Of a stretch of 64,000 nt of DNA, positions 26,001 through 37,231 are shown in pieces. Positions within the stretch are counted from its first letter, which is position 1, and each line of letters begins with the position of its first letter. The notes under the pieces are model-generated. The model ran no database searches, was not told where the DNA came from, and saw only the letters and a program-made list of their open reading frames with translations. Position numbers and translations under genes: made by a program. Source of the DNA: Melampsora larici-populina 98AG31 (lineage: Eukaryota > Basidiomycota > Pucciniomycetes > Pucciniales > Melampsoraceae); the NCBI RefSeq assembly GCF_000204055.1, contig NW_006768770.1, positions 1,875,589 through 1,939,588 of the forward strand, written 5' to 3'.

Positions 26001-27495
26001 CGGACACACAATGTTTGACAATTACACATATGTTTCAGCTTTTAGTATTCTCTCAGAAGATTTTGTCTCTTCTACTGTGGATGTACCTATCCCCAAGTCC
26101 ATGAAGACTGCTCTTTGGGGACCTGAGAAGGACTGTTGGCAGCAAGCATGCATTACAGAATACGAATCTCTACTCAAAAAGAACGTGTGGACATTGGTTG
26201 ATCCACCAGTTGGGGTAAACATCTTGAGGGGTTTCTGGTTATTTCGTAAGAAGTTTCATCTTGATGGTACGGTCTCAAAGTATAAGGCCCGGTTTGTTGT
26301 CATGGGAAATATGCAACAACAGGGTGTTGAATTTCACAAGACTTTCTCCCCGACCGGTAAACCATCATCTCTTCAACTGCTCATTGCCATTGCCGCCACT
26401 CAGGGTTGGGAGATCCATCAAATGGATGCGGTTACTGCCTTCTTAAATGGAAATTTGGAAGAAGATGTTTACATGTACCAACCCAAAGGTTATGTGGTAA
26501 AGGGGATGGAAGGTAAAGTCTGTTACCTGAACAAGTCACTGTACGGACTGCGTCAATCTCCTAAAATCTGGTACGACGACGTGGTTGCCTTTCTCCTCAG
26601 TATTAACTTTACCCAATGTGTGGATGATCCTTGCATTTATACTCGAAATCAATCCAACACTTTCACAGCTGTTTACGTGCATGTTGACGACCTAGCTATC
26701 ACTGGCAATGACATCGCCACCTTCAAGGTAGAAATCACCAAGAGATGGGAGATGGAAGATCTGGGTGTAGCCACCACAGTTGTAGGCATTCAAATCAGTC
26801 GGCCCTCTCCTTTATGTTACACGATAACACAATCAGCTTTGACCCGAGCCGTGTTGGAGCGTTTTGGTTTGACTAACTTGAAAAGTGCTTCTACTCCGTT
26901 TCCGGCTGGGCTTAAACTCTACCGGTCAAGTGACAAAGACGCTGCTGCTTTTCTGCTCGAAGGTCTTAATTATCGAAGTGCAGTGGGGTCCCTTATGTAC
27001 CTCGCACAATGCACAAGACCAGATCTGTCGTACGCAGTTGGGGTATTATCTCAACACTTGGACTCTCCAGCTCGTAAACACTGGGATGCTGCGCTACACG
27101 TGGTTCGATATCTTAGTGGCACTATCAACCTCGGCATTACGTACAACGGATCACACTTGGAATCTACCATAGTCAATGGTCTCAAAAGCTTTAGCTTACC
27201 AAATTCTCACTGCGATGCCGATTGGGCTGGAGACAAGGAGACTTGTAGATCTACTACCGGCTACATTTTTCAGCTGGCTGGCGGACCCATATCCTGGAAG
27301 TCTCGTTTGCAACCCACAGTAGCTCTTTCGTCTACCGAGGCCGAATATCGTGCTATAACCGAGGCAGGGCAGGAGCTGATTTGGCTACGGAATATGCTGC
27401 GAGTTTTTGGTTTCAAAGATCCTAATCCAACGGTTCTTCGAAGTGATAATATGGGAGCCATCCACCTAACCACCAAGTCTATTTTTCACGCTTGA
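23044..27495 (+). pseudogene. Copia gag-pol polyprotein, ending at a premature stop
   Basis: 1483 codons. Gag with a C-x-H-x-C-like cluster (about residues 303-323); protease region WALNNTGASHHM, where the expected catalytic Asp of D-[ST]-G is Asn464 (AAT at 24433-24435); integrase HHCC (His604, His609, Cys637, Cys640) and DD35E (Asp667, Asp732, Glu768); chromo/linker; RT with VDD at 1214-1216; RNase H with Asp1391 and Glu1432. The frame stops at TGA 27493-27495, where Copia proteins normally read H-x-R-[ST]-K-H-I; the frame stays open to 27639. Both changes fit C to T at TCG (one on each strand). The proteins would act in virus-like particle assembly, processing, reverse transcription and integration, but this copy should not process itself. 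Confidence 0.9.
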
Positions 27496-27639
27496 ACAAA
27501 ACACATCGAAATTCAGTATCACTGGATTCGAGAAGTCGTAAAACAAGGAGCACTGATTGTTAAACACATTCCAACTAGTGAAATGATGGCTGATCTTCTT
27601 ACCAAGCCTCTTGGCAGACAACAATTCTACCGACTGTGA
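27496..27639 (+). pseudogene. C-terminal RNase H tail of Copia pol after the nonsense codon
   Basis: In frame with the preceding pol and starting TKHIEIQYHWIREVV, then TSEMMADLLTKPL, the conserved end of Copia RNase H. It is separated only by the TGA at 27493 and terminates at TGA 27637-27639, 52 bp before the 3' LTR. Confidence 0.85.
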
Positions 27640-27691
27640 CAACTTCTAGGCTTGAGGCATGTTGGTGAGACCTGAAGTCCTTGAGGGGGCG

Positions 27692-29035
27692 TGTTGTGAT
27701 ACTGTGATACTGAACCTACCACGGTGTCCGCTTTGACATCTCTAATTACACTCGTCAAGGACTTCCGGCATCTATTACACATTATGTACGACTGTTACGA
27801 ATCAAGAGGAAATGAAGGAGAGTTGAGTTATGAACTGATCTGTTACAGAAGTGTATGTTTGTTTTGGGAATAAGTCGTGTGACTTGAGCTGTGTGTTTTT
27901 CTTTCTCTTTTAATATGTTACGTATTCACGGTTGTGTTTGTGTGTGATGCTCGTATAACTAGCTACTGTTGTTCAACACCCAGATTCTTTTCCCTCATCG
28001 AAAAGAATCTGTGAGTGATTTTCCTTACACCTATCCTTCCTAACACCGCGGGAATAATTAAGTGTGAAACCCAATTGAGCAAAGTCGCGGTGTCTCTTCA
28101 ATTGCGGATCTCGTTTGCCATAGGTTTGCTATAGGTTTGCTAGCTTGCATCAAGCTGCCCTCGAGTTGTCCGCCTGAGCTGCAGTACATGTTATGCATGT
28201 TTTTCCTTTCAATATCCTCAGACCACTCAAGATCATCATGTATGAGTCATGAGCTTTATTATGTATATGTTACAAGAGTCTAGACATATGGTACCTCCAT
28301 TAGTCCATACTACAGCCTGAGTGGATGACTATGTAGAGGGCAGCTCGAGACAAGCTTGCAAACCTATGGCAAACCTGTGGCAAACGAGATCCGTGATTGA
28401 AGGAAGTCGCGGACCTGGACACCACGACTTTGCTCAATCCGGTTTCACACTTAATGATTCCCGTGGTGTAACATCATCAGCCTGACCATTAGCTCTTATA
28501 TATGTTTATTCAGTATTTTAGTGTTTACTCATCTTTTCATTTGATCTCTTTACTTGACCTGGTTGCATTCGCACAAGTTTGTGTCATTTCACTATATCTT
28601 TCTCTTTCTTTCATTTTTACTAATTGTTGTTGCGCTAGGTTTGTCTCGTTCTTATTAGCATCTTTTAGCTGAGTGAGGCCTGTTGCCAAAACTCACATCA
28701 GACCTGATTTCCCCAGGTATGATTAGTTTACAAATCATCGAAAAGAATCTTATTTTAGTGTTTACTCATCTTTTCATTTGATCTCTTTACTTGACCTTGT
28801 TGCATTTGCACAGGTTTGTCTCATTCTTATTAGCATCTTTTAGCTGAGTGAGGCCTGTTGCCAAAACTCACATCAGACCTGATTTCCCCAGGTTTGTCTC
28901 GTTCTTATTAGCATCTTTTAGCTGAGTGAGGCCTGTTGCCGAAACTCACATCAGACCTGATTTCCCCAGATCTGCTATATTTTGGCATAGCCACGATACT
29001 CAGCTCATCTCGAGCCTGCACCTCTCATCTTTACA
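27692..29035 (+). repeat. Copia 3' LTR carrying an inserted inverted-repeat element
   Basis: 1344 bp; subtracting the 425-bp insert and its 3-bp duplication leaves 916 bp, the length of the 5' LTR. The three-fold internal repeat is preserved. Confidence 0.9.
28044..28468. mobile_element. non-autonomous inverted-repeat element in the Copia LTR
   Basis: Starts CACCGCGGGAATAATTAAGT and ends in the inverse of CACCACGGGAATCATTAAGT, with roughly 120-bp imperfect terminal repeats. The 3-bp duplication TAA (28041-28043, 28469-28471) is confirmed by the empty site in the 5' LTR (about 22420, reading CCTAACATC). A TAA duplication fits PIF/Harbinger; CACC ends could also suggest CACTA-like. No coding capacity. 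Confidence 0.85.
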
Positions 29036-29459
29036 ATAATGTCCACTTGACTGATAGGTTGGAGGGTCGGAGTTGACAGTGTTTGTTGGGAGTAGGGCCA
29101 GGTGGGTAAGTCTTAGTTAAATGATTATATCCGAGTAAGAACTGGGTGAAGCTGGCCAGCCATTGGCATATTGCGTCATTTGAGTGTGGAAGGGAATTGC
29201 GGACCAAAGCGTTTAAAGCTTTCAATGAAGTCACAGCAGCCCCTTTCTTCCAGTGTTGAGACAAGCGAGCTTTGATGAGGATAATCATCAGTATTGTTTC
29301 AATAGAGGATATAAATGTGAAGAACTCTAAGACTAACGCATTGTTAAAGGTTGACACTTCAAAACGTATTCAAGGGCAAGTTGATCAGTTAATAAGGCAA
29401 CAATTCTGTTTGATCCGCACGATCTTAGTGTTTAAATAGTTTGTGCGAGTAAGCTATGG

Positions 29460-30806
29460 TTGATCAAGAGTTCTGACAAGTTGTTTGAAGATCAAACCAC
29501 TCTCGATATTGTATCTACAATGGGGATGAAAAAAATTAACGGTTTCATGACAAAGAAAGGTCATCACGTCCCTTTGTTACCAGATCCAACTGGCAAGCAA
29601 CCAACATTATTTGTTTCTTTTGTGGACAAAGGGATGCTCAGGGCAGATCCTTGTACTAGTAATCAAAACAGTAACACAAAACATCCAATTTTATTTCAAA
29701 CCTCTCGGTGTGTGCACGTCGACGGGCCACCCCAGATTTTACGTGGTGTACCTAGCGATTGAAGTCAAGAGACCACCAGTACTCATCTCGGATCTGATTC
29801 ACCTGGCAAACAAGTGTGATATGAATGCTGAACAAAGTGTGCTGGCGGTGACAATTGTGTTGGTTGCTTTTTGGGGAACGGCCAGATGGAGGGAGTAGGT
29901 ATCAGAAGATCCGAAGAAGCTCCTGCCAACATTGGAGGATGTAGAGTGGGGACCTGGGGGTTGCTAGAATCAAGATCCATGATGCCAAAACGGCAAGACC
30001 GGGTGAAACCTAAATCAATCTTCTTCAGAACCAAAGATTGTTCCTGGACCCGGTCAGAGCGTTGAGGATGTTGTACAAACGACGACCAAGGTTACCAACA
30101 GACCAACTGTTCATGATCAGAGAAGAGAATTTGGTCTTCAAGAAGTCAAAGTCGATTGAGCGGTACAGGAGAACGTGGAACCAAGTTAGATCACCTTCAA
30201 AGCAATTGATGCACAGACACTCCTTTAGGATAGGAGGAGCATCCCTGAGATGGAACCTTGGAGCCTCAAGGGAAGAAGTCAAGGCGTTCTGTAGATGGAC
30301 TTCGGAGCAACGGTGGCTTGCTAAGCTAAGCTAAGGATTTTTGCCACCTTGGCTTAGCTTAGCTAGAAGCCGCTAAGGAAAAATCCGCTAACGCTAATCT
30401 TAGCGGATTTCCGCTAACGCTAAGCCATTAGCTTAGCGGGCGTAAAATGACACCCGCTAAGCCAATTGATTGGCCGCTAAACCACTAATAGCAGCTTAGC
30501 GGCCCTTTTTTGCACTTGAAACATGTATTTTTTTGATAGCTAAGCTCCCGGCTTAACTTAGCGCAGACCCGCTAAAGGAAAAATCAAAAGTTGATTAGCT
30601 TAGCTTGAGTGCGCTAAGGATTTAGCGCTAGCTTAGCGACAAAAAATCGCTAAGCTAATGCACCGCTAAGCGCTAACTTAGCTTAGCCGTGCCACCGTTG
30701 TTCGGAGGCTTATAAGATCTACCTCCAAAAGTTTGATGCAAGACAACTGAAGAAGACAATCAAATTATTGGAAGAACTAAAGTTCTACCAGAGCAGAGGG
30801 AATTGA
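29460..30806 (+). pseudogene. tyrosine recombinase (DIRS/Crypton-like), interrupted
   Basis: Block one ends KRPPVLISDL ... FWGTARWRE (about 29770-29897), the conserved first-Arg region; block two contains KIHDAKTARPGET (about 29965), LDPVRAL, HSFRIGGASLRWNLG (about 30220) and FCRWTS. After a 393-bp insertion the frame resumes at 30708 with AYKIYL, which supplies the catalytic Tyr region, and ends at TGA 30804-30806. The H-x2-R and Tyr motifs identify a tyrosine recombinase that would integrate circular DNA in DIRS/Ngaro or Crypton elements. Lesions: a frame change near 29890, TAA at 30011-30013 (CAA expected from PGE-x-Q in relatives), and the insertion. Confidence 0.75.
30308..30700. mobile_element. 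GCTAAG-rich non-autonomous element with 7-bp duplication
   Basis: Ends CAACGGTGGC...GCCACCGTTG, flanked by TTCGGAG at 30301-30307 and 30701-30707. The 393-bp body holds about thirty GCTAA or TTAGC pentamers in both orientations, so almost the whole element can fold on itself. CA-type ends and a near-8-bp duplication suggest hAT, but a 7-bp duplication is not typical. Removing it with one duplication copy restores the recombinase frame just before the Tyr motif. Confidence 0.85.
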
Positions 30807-31114
30807 GTCAATGTGAGTAAATGAAAAGATTGATGACACGGTAGTTTCAGTTCCTGGCGGAAGAGTTCCTTTGTTCCCCCTCTAGCAGTTTGAGCAGCAT
30901 CTTTAGGACCACAGTGGAGGAGTGGAGAAGTAAGAGGATGGTTAGGGAGGAGATTTAGGACAGGGTAGTGAATGAGATGACAGAAGATCTTCTATTCTTT
31001 TCTCCCCTTTGCACACGGTCTCAACAATAAAGAGGTCTCTTGTAAACAGGGTACTGAATTTAGAGTTTGATACTTGCGTAGAGCCTTTTCTTCGAAAAGC
31101 TTAATTTGAAACTA
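30807..31114. other. no supported gene
   Basis: Non-coding spacer between the recombinase stop and a small MITE. Nothing recognised. Confidence 0.4.
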
Positions 31115-31288
31115 CAGTCAACTCCCTCTAATTACATACAGTTTGGCATGTGGTTTTTTCATGCACTTAAAGGAATATGCACTTATAGACCTCATTTTGG
31201 CTGGCAAACCCCTTTTTGGCGGCAACAAAACCTATGCACATAGAGAGTTATGCACTTACAGGGATATCAATTCAGAGGGAGTTGACTG
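31115..31288. mobile_element. Tc1/mariner-type MITE
   Basis: Ends CAGTCAACTCCCTCT and its inverse AGAGGGAGTTGACTG, flanked by TA on both sides (31113-31114, 31289-31290). 174 bp with no coding capacity. TA duplication and CAGT ends place it in the Tc1/mariner (pogo-like) group. Confidence 0.85.
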
Positions 31289-31472
31289 TACAAGGTTTTT
31301 GGGGAATTGGGGGGACAGGTGCAAGCGTGATAACAGAAAACAATTATCTCACGTGAGAAAGTTTGGGGTCTCGACTTATCAGGCTCACGGCTCTATAATC
31401 CTGTGAGATGAGGGGTTGAGAAGTCCTCAACTCTCTAGGCACTGTTCTTGTCCCAGAGGCCTGGTTTGCACC

Positions 31473-31668
31473 GCCAAAATAGATACCTCGGATTTCTCAA
31501 TCCGAGGCATCATCAGATGGAAACCCTTGGACAGATCTTGTCCAAGGATTTGATCCAAGGTGTTTTGGACGCAAAATAATACCTTGGATCAAAACCTTGG
31601 AAAGATTCTGTCCGAGGATTTGAGTCCAATGATACCTCAGATTTTTCAATCTGAGGCATCTTTGGCTG
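31473..31668. mobile_element. foldback MITE, copy A
   Basis: Starts GCCAAAATAGATACCTCGG and ends CTGAGGCATCTTTGGCTG; the two halves are imperfect inverted copies, with internal CCTTGGA/TCCAAGG pairs. It is related to the element at 47322-47517 over its full length. No clear target duplication. Confidence 0.7.
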
Positions 31669-31980
31669 TGTTGAGATATGGCAGATAACCATATTGATGG
31701 TTATCAGACTCTGGGACCCACCCCAGACCACATAGTTAGTGTGCTGTACCATGGGAGCTGATGTGCAGTAGGCTAAGGTGGTAGGACAGGCTTACGGATC
31801 AGGCCGGTTTCAGAGTAGGGAAATCCCAGAGAGAGCATTCCCAGAAGTAGAAGTCTATATATAGATTCCTACTGCTCAGGACCTTAACACGCCCTTAAGA
31901 ATAATGGATGCATAAGTCGATGTAAAGTAGACCATCAAAGTCCTGGATTAGCAAAAAGGGCCATTGGCTTGGGTGTGTGC
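31669..31980. other. no supported gene
   Basis: Spacer downstream of the minus-strand RT remnant; a short TATATATAG tract lies near 31857. Nothing else recognised. Confidence 0.35.
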
Positions 31981-32607
31981 CTATCTGCCTGTATTCTTTA
32001 AGCCAGTCATATAAGGTGATGTGTAATGGAACTGTTGCATGTGCAATGTGTAGGGCAACTTTTTAAAGTTGTCCCATGCAGTCATGAAATCTTCCTTGTT
32101 CACAAAGGAGTTGAAGCTTGGGATGTTTTGGTTGTTCTTTGAAAAGGACAGGTCGTTGATGGGACGGAAGGATCCGTCTCCATTCACAACAGCACCTAGT
32201 GGACTGGACCAAAAGAATGGGTATCTTGAGGCCATCTCTTCTTTGGTATACGGTCCGTACATCCTCCCTGCTTCTACTTCTTGCTTCAGGTTCTTCTTGA
32301 TTTCTTCCCAGGCTGCTAAAGCAGATTTTTGATCAGGTGGGCAAAAGAAGGAAAGACTTGCTATGGTGTGTGGTGGAATTCCTTGATCAAATCTAACTTT
32401 AAACCCATCTAGAATGAACTGTAATCGGGGAAGAAGGTGGTGTTTTTGTAGCGCCGTCCTCCATTTGTGTATCTTCATATTGCATTTTATGCCTGGTGGC
32501 CACTTGGTAACATTTCTCGGACCTTCTGGTATCTGAAGATTTGGAATTTCATTTACAGTTCCTCGATTCTGAGTGACTCGTATCCTAATGTGGGTAGAGT
32601 GGCACAT
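31981..32607 (-). pseudogene. reverse transcriptase N-terminal part, DIRS-like
   Basis: 208 codons. It starts with GFKVRFDQGIPPHTI and contains EVEAGRMYGPYTKEEM, SPLGAVVNGDGSFRPINDLS and VNKEDFMTAWDNFKKL. These match, from memory, the RT start of DIRS-like elements of basidiomycetes (Tyr-recombinase retrotransposons). The frame loses similarity at about 32040, before the catalytic YxDD, so it is truncated. Gag-like sequence lies upstream on the same strand and the recombinase lies tail-to-tail on the opposite strand. Confidence 0.7.
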
Positions 32608-32967
32608 GGGAGCTTAAGAGTTTTTGGGAAACAAATAATGTAGGAAATGCATTGCTGGAAATTCATGGTAAATCAATAATCATGGATCTGAAGACTATGT
32701 GAAGCACTCTAAGGCTGAGATTCATATACATGTGTGGATTGTCTAGAAGGGTTGCAAGGAGAAGATGAAAGAATAGTGAAATAAAGAGAGAGATGCATTA
32801 AGGAATGAGTGGGGGAATGAAATGAAATGAGGCAATGGTAGGGTTTGAAATCAGGAGTAATATAAAGGAGTGAAGTTACAAGTCTCATGACTCTAATGTC
32901 TGTCTGGATAAGGGCATGAAAGATGGTTGTAGGTAGTCTGGTAGAGCGTTTCAACTTACCCCTTGTT

Positions 32968-34138
32968 TCATCTATTGTGGTAACCACCTCTTCCGCCTCT
33001 CCAACCTTCTCTGCCTCCTCTTCCAGGAAACTTGTTGGATGCCATGGGTGTTGCTTGAGGTGAGACTCTGTTGTTCAGGTACATCAATGGGTTAGGGGGT
33101 AGTTGATCTGAGGAAGAGGTGCTACGTTCCTGTGAATAGGTTGTGCAGGGTTTGTACCTACATTTTGTGGACAATCTCCTTGTTTCCCCCGTTTGCGTTT
33201 GGTAGATTCATTTTTATTAGAGGTGCTTTGGTGTGGGACTCATGTTCATGTTGATCTAGCAGTTGTGCTAAGGGGTCAATGTTAGTAAATTCTTCTTCAT
33301 TTATGCATCTTTCTCTAATGCGAGTATGAAGAGTAGAGGATTCACCAAAAGATTCCGGTTTCTGGGTGTTTAAACTCTAACCTGCCTCCCTTGGCATAAG
33401 GATTTGTATTGCCCCACTTTGCTTCGTTGAACCACAAGAACTTCTCCTTTTCTTGGTTCTCATATTTAGCAATGTGAGCACCTATGTCTTTCATTGGTGC
33501 CTTGCCTACCCGTTTTATGAAGATCTGTGATCTACATAAGATATTGTATTGTAATACAGTCATCCAGCATTCTGTAGATCTTTTGATGGATTTTACGTTT
33601 TTGATATGAAGTTTGAGGTGTTTGGCCAGGGGGGCTTGACCGTAATAGCCAGCAAGGTACCTTCTGATAACCTCATGCACTCGGACCAGTCTCCAAAAGA
33701 TAGACCAAATTTGGCAGGTGCCTCTAGTCCTTTGTCCAATTTTATCTTTGATGATGAAGACAAATGGTGATTTCTGTTATGGTCCTCCATATCAGCTCTT
33801 GCAAAAGCTTGGTCGAAGACTGTTAACGGGATTGATGTGTTCAAGTCTTACATTTGGTCTGCCCAAAAAGGCTATGGAGCGCAGAATGGGTCATAAAGGA
33901 ATGTGATGAGAATATGTTTTAAGTTTCTGTGTATTCTGAAGCTTACTTGTAATGGCACAAGTTCTCCTATTGGAATCACTCCGATTTCTATCTGAATTAC
34001 AGTACTCTTCTTGGAGCCAGTAGATCTTTCCTTCTTTCCTTTCTTTGTATTTTGTCGTTTTGACTTTGACTTTGGTTTTGATGTTCTCTTTGCCTTTGTC
34101 TTAGCTTCAGCTTTTGCCTTTGCTAGTCTGCGTTCCAA
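32968..34138 (-). pseudogene. gag-like region of the DIRS-like element
   Basis: Four minus-strand blocks in different frames: a Lys/Ala-rich start (34138-34000), FGLSFGDWSECMR (about 33690), RYLAGYYGQAPLAKHLKLH to KEKFLWFNEAKWGN (33650-33400), and an RGG-rich tail (GRGGREGWRGGRGG, about 33000). RGG boxes and a basic N terminus fit a nucleocapsid role. Frameshifts at about 33670-33690 and elsewhere show decay. The link to the RT is by order and strand. Confidence 0.5.
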
Positions 34139-34480
34139 CTTCTTAATGTTATCTTCTGCTTCTACATTAATTCAGTACGTCATGTTCAAGTCAGCTATGA
34201 TTTTGAGTGAAGAGCTTCATGAGTGCAGAAGTTATGAAAAAGGGGGTATTCATATGAATAGTTGTGCCTGGTAGGCCTTCTCCAATTTCTTTGGAGGTAA
34301 GTCGCAAGTATTCTCAGCAAGACTATGGTAACATGGTAGTTGTACTTCTTTTGATGGGATGGGGTGACTGATGTGTTCATTGGGGATGTACCTTAGCGCA
34401 AACTCTTCAAGGTCGCTGTCACAATTTTAGTTGGTGCAAGGAAAGGGTTAGAAAAAGGGGGGACTTGTGGAGATATGCTT

Positions 34481-34717
34481 CTAGCTCATTCTGAAGTTGG
34501 CAGGAGGATACTTACTATTGTGCCTTTTCTTCTTTACTTTTCTGTTTTTGCTTTTGTTGTCTGCTTCATCTTCAGAATCTGATGGTGATCCTGATGAGAT
34601 TGACTCAACCTCTGCTTGACTTGATTTAGAAGTGTCCAAGGAGTTGTCTGTCTCTGATTGATCTGAGTCTTCTTCAGAGGACCAAAGGATTCTCAGAATC
34701 CTGATCAGAACAAACAA
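34481..34717 (-). CDS. acidic low-complexity reading frame
   Basis: 78 codons, Ser/Asp/Glu-rich followed by a basic KKKRH stretch. Could be an exon of a larger decayed gene or of the element upstream. No family recognised. Confidence 0.25.
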   Translation of the reverse strand: MFVLIRILRILWSSEEDSDQSETDNSLDTSKSSQAEVESISSGSPSDSEDEADNKSKNRKVKKKRHNSKYPPANFRMS

Positions 34718-34981
34718 TTCACTTATCAGTACACAAGAAAGAAGATCTGATAGACCGGAGAGAGTGTTGTATGATAAGGAGATTGTTTGACAAGAAAACT
34801 TTCCAAAGAGATAATTTTATTTCTTTATAAGATAAACAAAAACAATAAGAAACATGCATAGCACATTATCATACCTGATCAGAACAAACAATTCACTTAT
34901 CAGTAAACAAGAAAGAAGATCTGAAAGACTGGAGAGAGTGTTGTATGATAAGGAGATTGTTTGACAAGAAAACTTTCTAAA
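34701..34981. repeat. direct duplication, 107-bp unit with 67-bp spacer
   Basis: Units at 34701-34807 and 34875-34981 both start CTGATCAGAACAAACAATTC and end ACTTTCYAAAG. The spacing of 174 bp suggests a tandem duplication with one partial copy. Confidence 0.8.
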
Positions 34982-35198
34982 GTGATGAGGAAAGAAAAGA
35001 AAGTTTTAAGAGCAACAAGATATGGAATACTTGAATGTGCGGTACAATTATGGTTGGGTCAAAGTTTGAAACAAGAGGTTTTGAGTAATGTCTTACAAGT
35101 TGTTGTGTACTAACATAGACAATATTTGAATGCAACATGTAACTAGGATTTATTCCAACAAGGACGTTGAGTGATGCAACGTGTTGTTGTTATCCTCT

Positions 35199-35438
35199 TC
35201 ACCTTTTGGATTCTTCAGAGGACGGTTGGTGGTTGCTTTGTTTGGTGTCTTCTTCTGAGTTCACTTCTGAGTTATTGTCATATGATATCTCTTGAAAGTC
35301 ATCTAGTTCTTCTTTGTTGTTGATAGATTGGTCTTCTTCAGTATGAGGAGCGTCTCCCCCTTGTTCACCAAGTTGTTGATCTGCTTTGTTGGCTGAGTCT
35401 GACTCTTGACCAATGTCTGCGTTTTTGTCGACGGCCAT
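35199..35438 (-). CDS. acidic low-complexity reading frame
   Basis: 79 codons, Asp/Glu/Ser/Gln-rich with no hydrophobic core. It may be a linker exon; its composition resembles the frame at 34481-34717. Function unknown. Confidence 0.25.
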   Translation of the reverse strand: MAVDKNADIGQESDSANKADQQLGEQGGDAPHTEEDQSINNKEELDDFQEISYDNNSEVNSEEDTKQSNHQPSSEESKR

Positions 35439-35763
35439 ATCTACTCCGTCTGTGGAAGATGTAGTAATTGATGTGTCAGTGATAAGAAGGATTCACGACT
35501 GAGAGAAAGTGTTAGACAGTAATGGAGAGGTCTGATTGCAAATAGTAAACATACCTGAGGGAAAGTGTCAGACATTAATGGAAAGGTAAAGAAGAAGAGA
35601 ACCAATCCAAACAACACACAAACTAACAGTATAAATAGAACTGATGCTAATATGGTTATAAGTATAATGTTACAGAGAAATTTATTAGCAAAGATCCTAT
35701 GATGTAACAACAACAAACAATCACATGATTGACATTCATAACACCCCCGTGCTAATAACAAGA

Positions 35764-37231
35764 TTAAAAAACATTCAAAGATAATCTATGCTTCATTAGT
35801 AAAATTTTAGATAATCCTTTTGTAAACATATCCGCTAACATTTGTGATGATGAAACATGTACCAACTTAACTATCCCTTCTTCCACGCATTGAAGTACAA
35901 AATGATACCTTGTATGAATATGTTTGGTGCGTGAATGATGTGATGGATTTTGTGCAAGTGCTTCAGCGCCTTCATTATCTACACATAATTTAATAACCTT
36001 CTTATTTGAAATATTTAATTCATTCAATAAAGATACCAACCATCGTGCTTCCCTTCAAGAATCACTCATTGCCATATACTCAGATTCAGTACTTGATAAA
36101 GATGACGTCCTTTGTTTTTTAGATCTTCATGAAATTGGGCCATTTCCTAACATAAAAACGTACCCAGTTGTTGATCTTCTTTCATGATGATCTTCAGCCC
36201 AATCTGCATCTGCGTATGCTGTTGGATCCAAATCAGTACCTCCTAAATTCAACTTTAAATCCCTAGTCCTCCACAAATATCCTAACACACGCAGAGCTGA
36301 ATTCCAATGATTATTTGACGGCTTCTTCAAGAATTGCAATAATCTATTCACTCCAAACGCTATATCAGGCCGAGTGCACTGGGCAACCCACAACAGGCCT
36401 CCTATCAAACTTGAGTAAGGAAACTCCAACACTTCTTCTTCTTCACTTGACAAAACTAAAGTCTTGAAATTTTCATCATTTGGTGAATTATATAATTTGA
36501 CGTTGAACTTTATAAATTGCTTTTGGAAATTTGTAATATAATGAGTTTGATCAACTGTCACTTTATGATCCTTGAATTTTGAGATGTTCAAAGATAAAAA
36601 AATGAGAAAGAGCTTTGTGAGACGAAACTTCAAAGCGCTTTTTAATCAAAGTCCTAAAGTCATCAATTTCTTCACTTGTTCCTGTCACAGCTATGTCATC
36701 AACATGAGTAACTAACATTGATTTAATTTCTCCATCTTCATTTTTCTTGAAGTGGATATATGGATCTTGAGAAGAATGTGTAAAACCAATTGAAATAAGA
36801 TACTTGTGAAGTTTGATGTTCCACTGTCTCAGTGATTGTTTCAATCTATACAGTGATCTCAGAATTCAATAAACCCAATCAGGATGCTCTTCATCTTCAA
36901 ATCCTTCAGCCAGTTCCAGATAGATTTCCTCGTCGAGATCTCCATTCAAAAAGGCTGTTTTGATGTCTACTGATACACCGTTCCACCTGTTCTTCGCCTT
37001 TAAGGTAAGAAATAACCTTATTGATTCTTGACAAGAAGTTGGTGAGAATACTTCAGAAAAATCGATTCCTTTGATCTGAGAAAAACCTAAAGCTACTAAT
37101 TGTGCCTTGAGTTTATCAACAGACAAGTCAACATTTCTTTTTGTTTTAAAGATCCATTTACATTGAATAATTTTTCTTCTTGCAGGTCTAGGAACTAGCT
37201 TCCAGGTTTCCGTACCCACTAGAGACTTCAT
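35764..37231 (-). pseudogene. Copia RT and RNase H remnants
   Basis: From 37231 down: WKLVPRPARRKIIQCKWIFK, FSPTSCQESIRLFL, VDIKTAFLNGDLDEEIYLE, then HVDDIAVTGTSEE (about 36700), WVAQCTRPDIAFGVNRLLQF (about 36370), YADADWAEDHHERRSTTGY (about 36190) and SRTKHIHTRYHFV with DMFTKGLS (35764-36039). At least four frame changes or stops separate the blocks. HVDD is the RT catalytic motif (VDD). These domains synthesised cDNA; the copy is dead. Confidence 0.85.

Larger units (their letters stand above)
22069..29035 (+). mobile_element. complete Ty1/Copia LTR retrotransposon
   Basis: LTRs at 22069-22983 and 27692-29035 begin TGTTGTGATACTG and end CTTTACA. A 5-bp target duplication ATAAT lies at 22064-22068 and 29036-29040. 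A primer-binding site starts directly after the 5' LTR, and a G-rich polypurine-like tract (TTGAGGGGG) precedes the 3' LTR. The single gag-pol frame has the Copia order protease, integrase, RT, RNase H. The LTRs are nearly identical apart from a 425-bp insertion in the 3' copy, so the insertion is fairly recent. Two inactivating changes are seen in pol. Confidence 0.95.
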
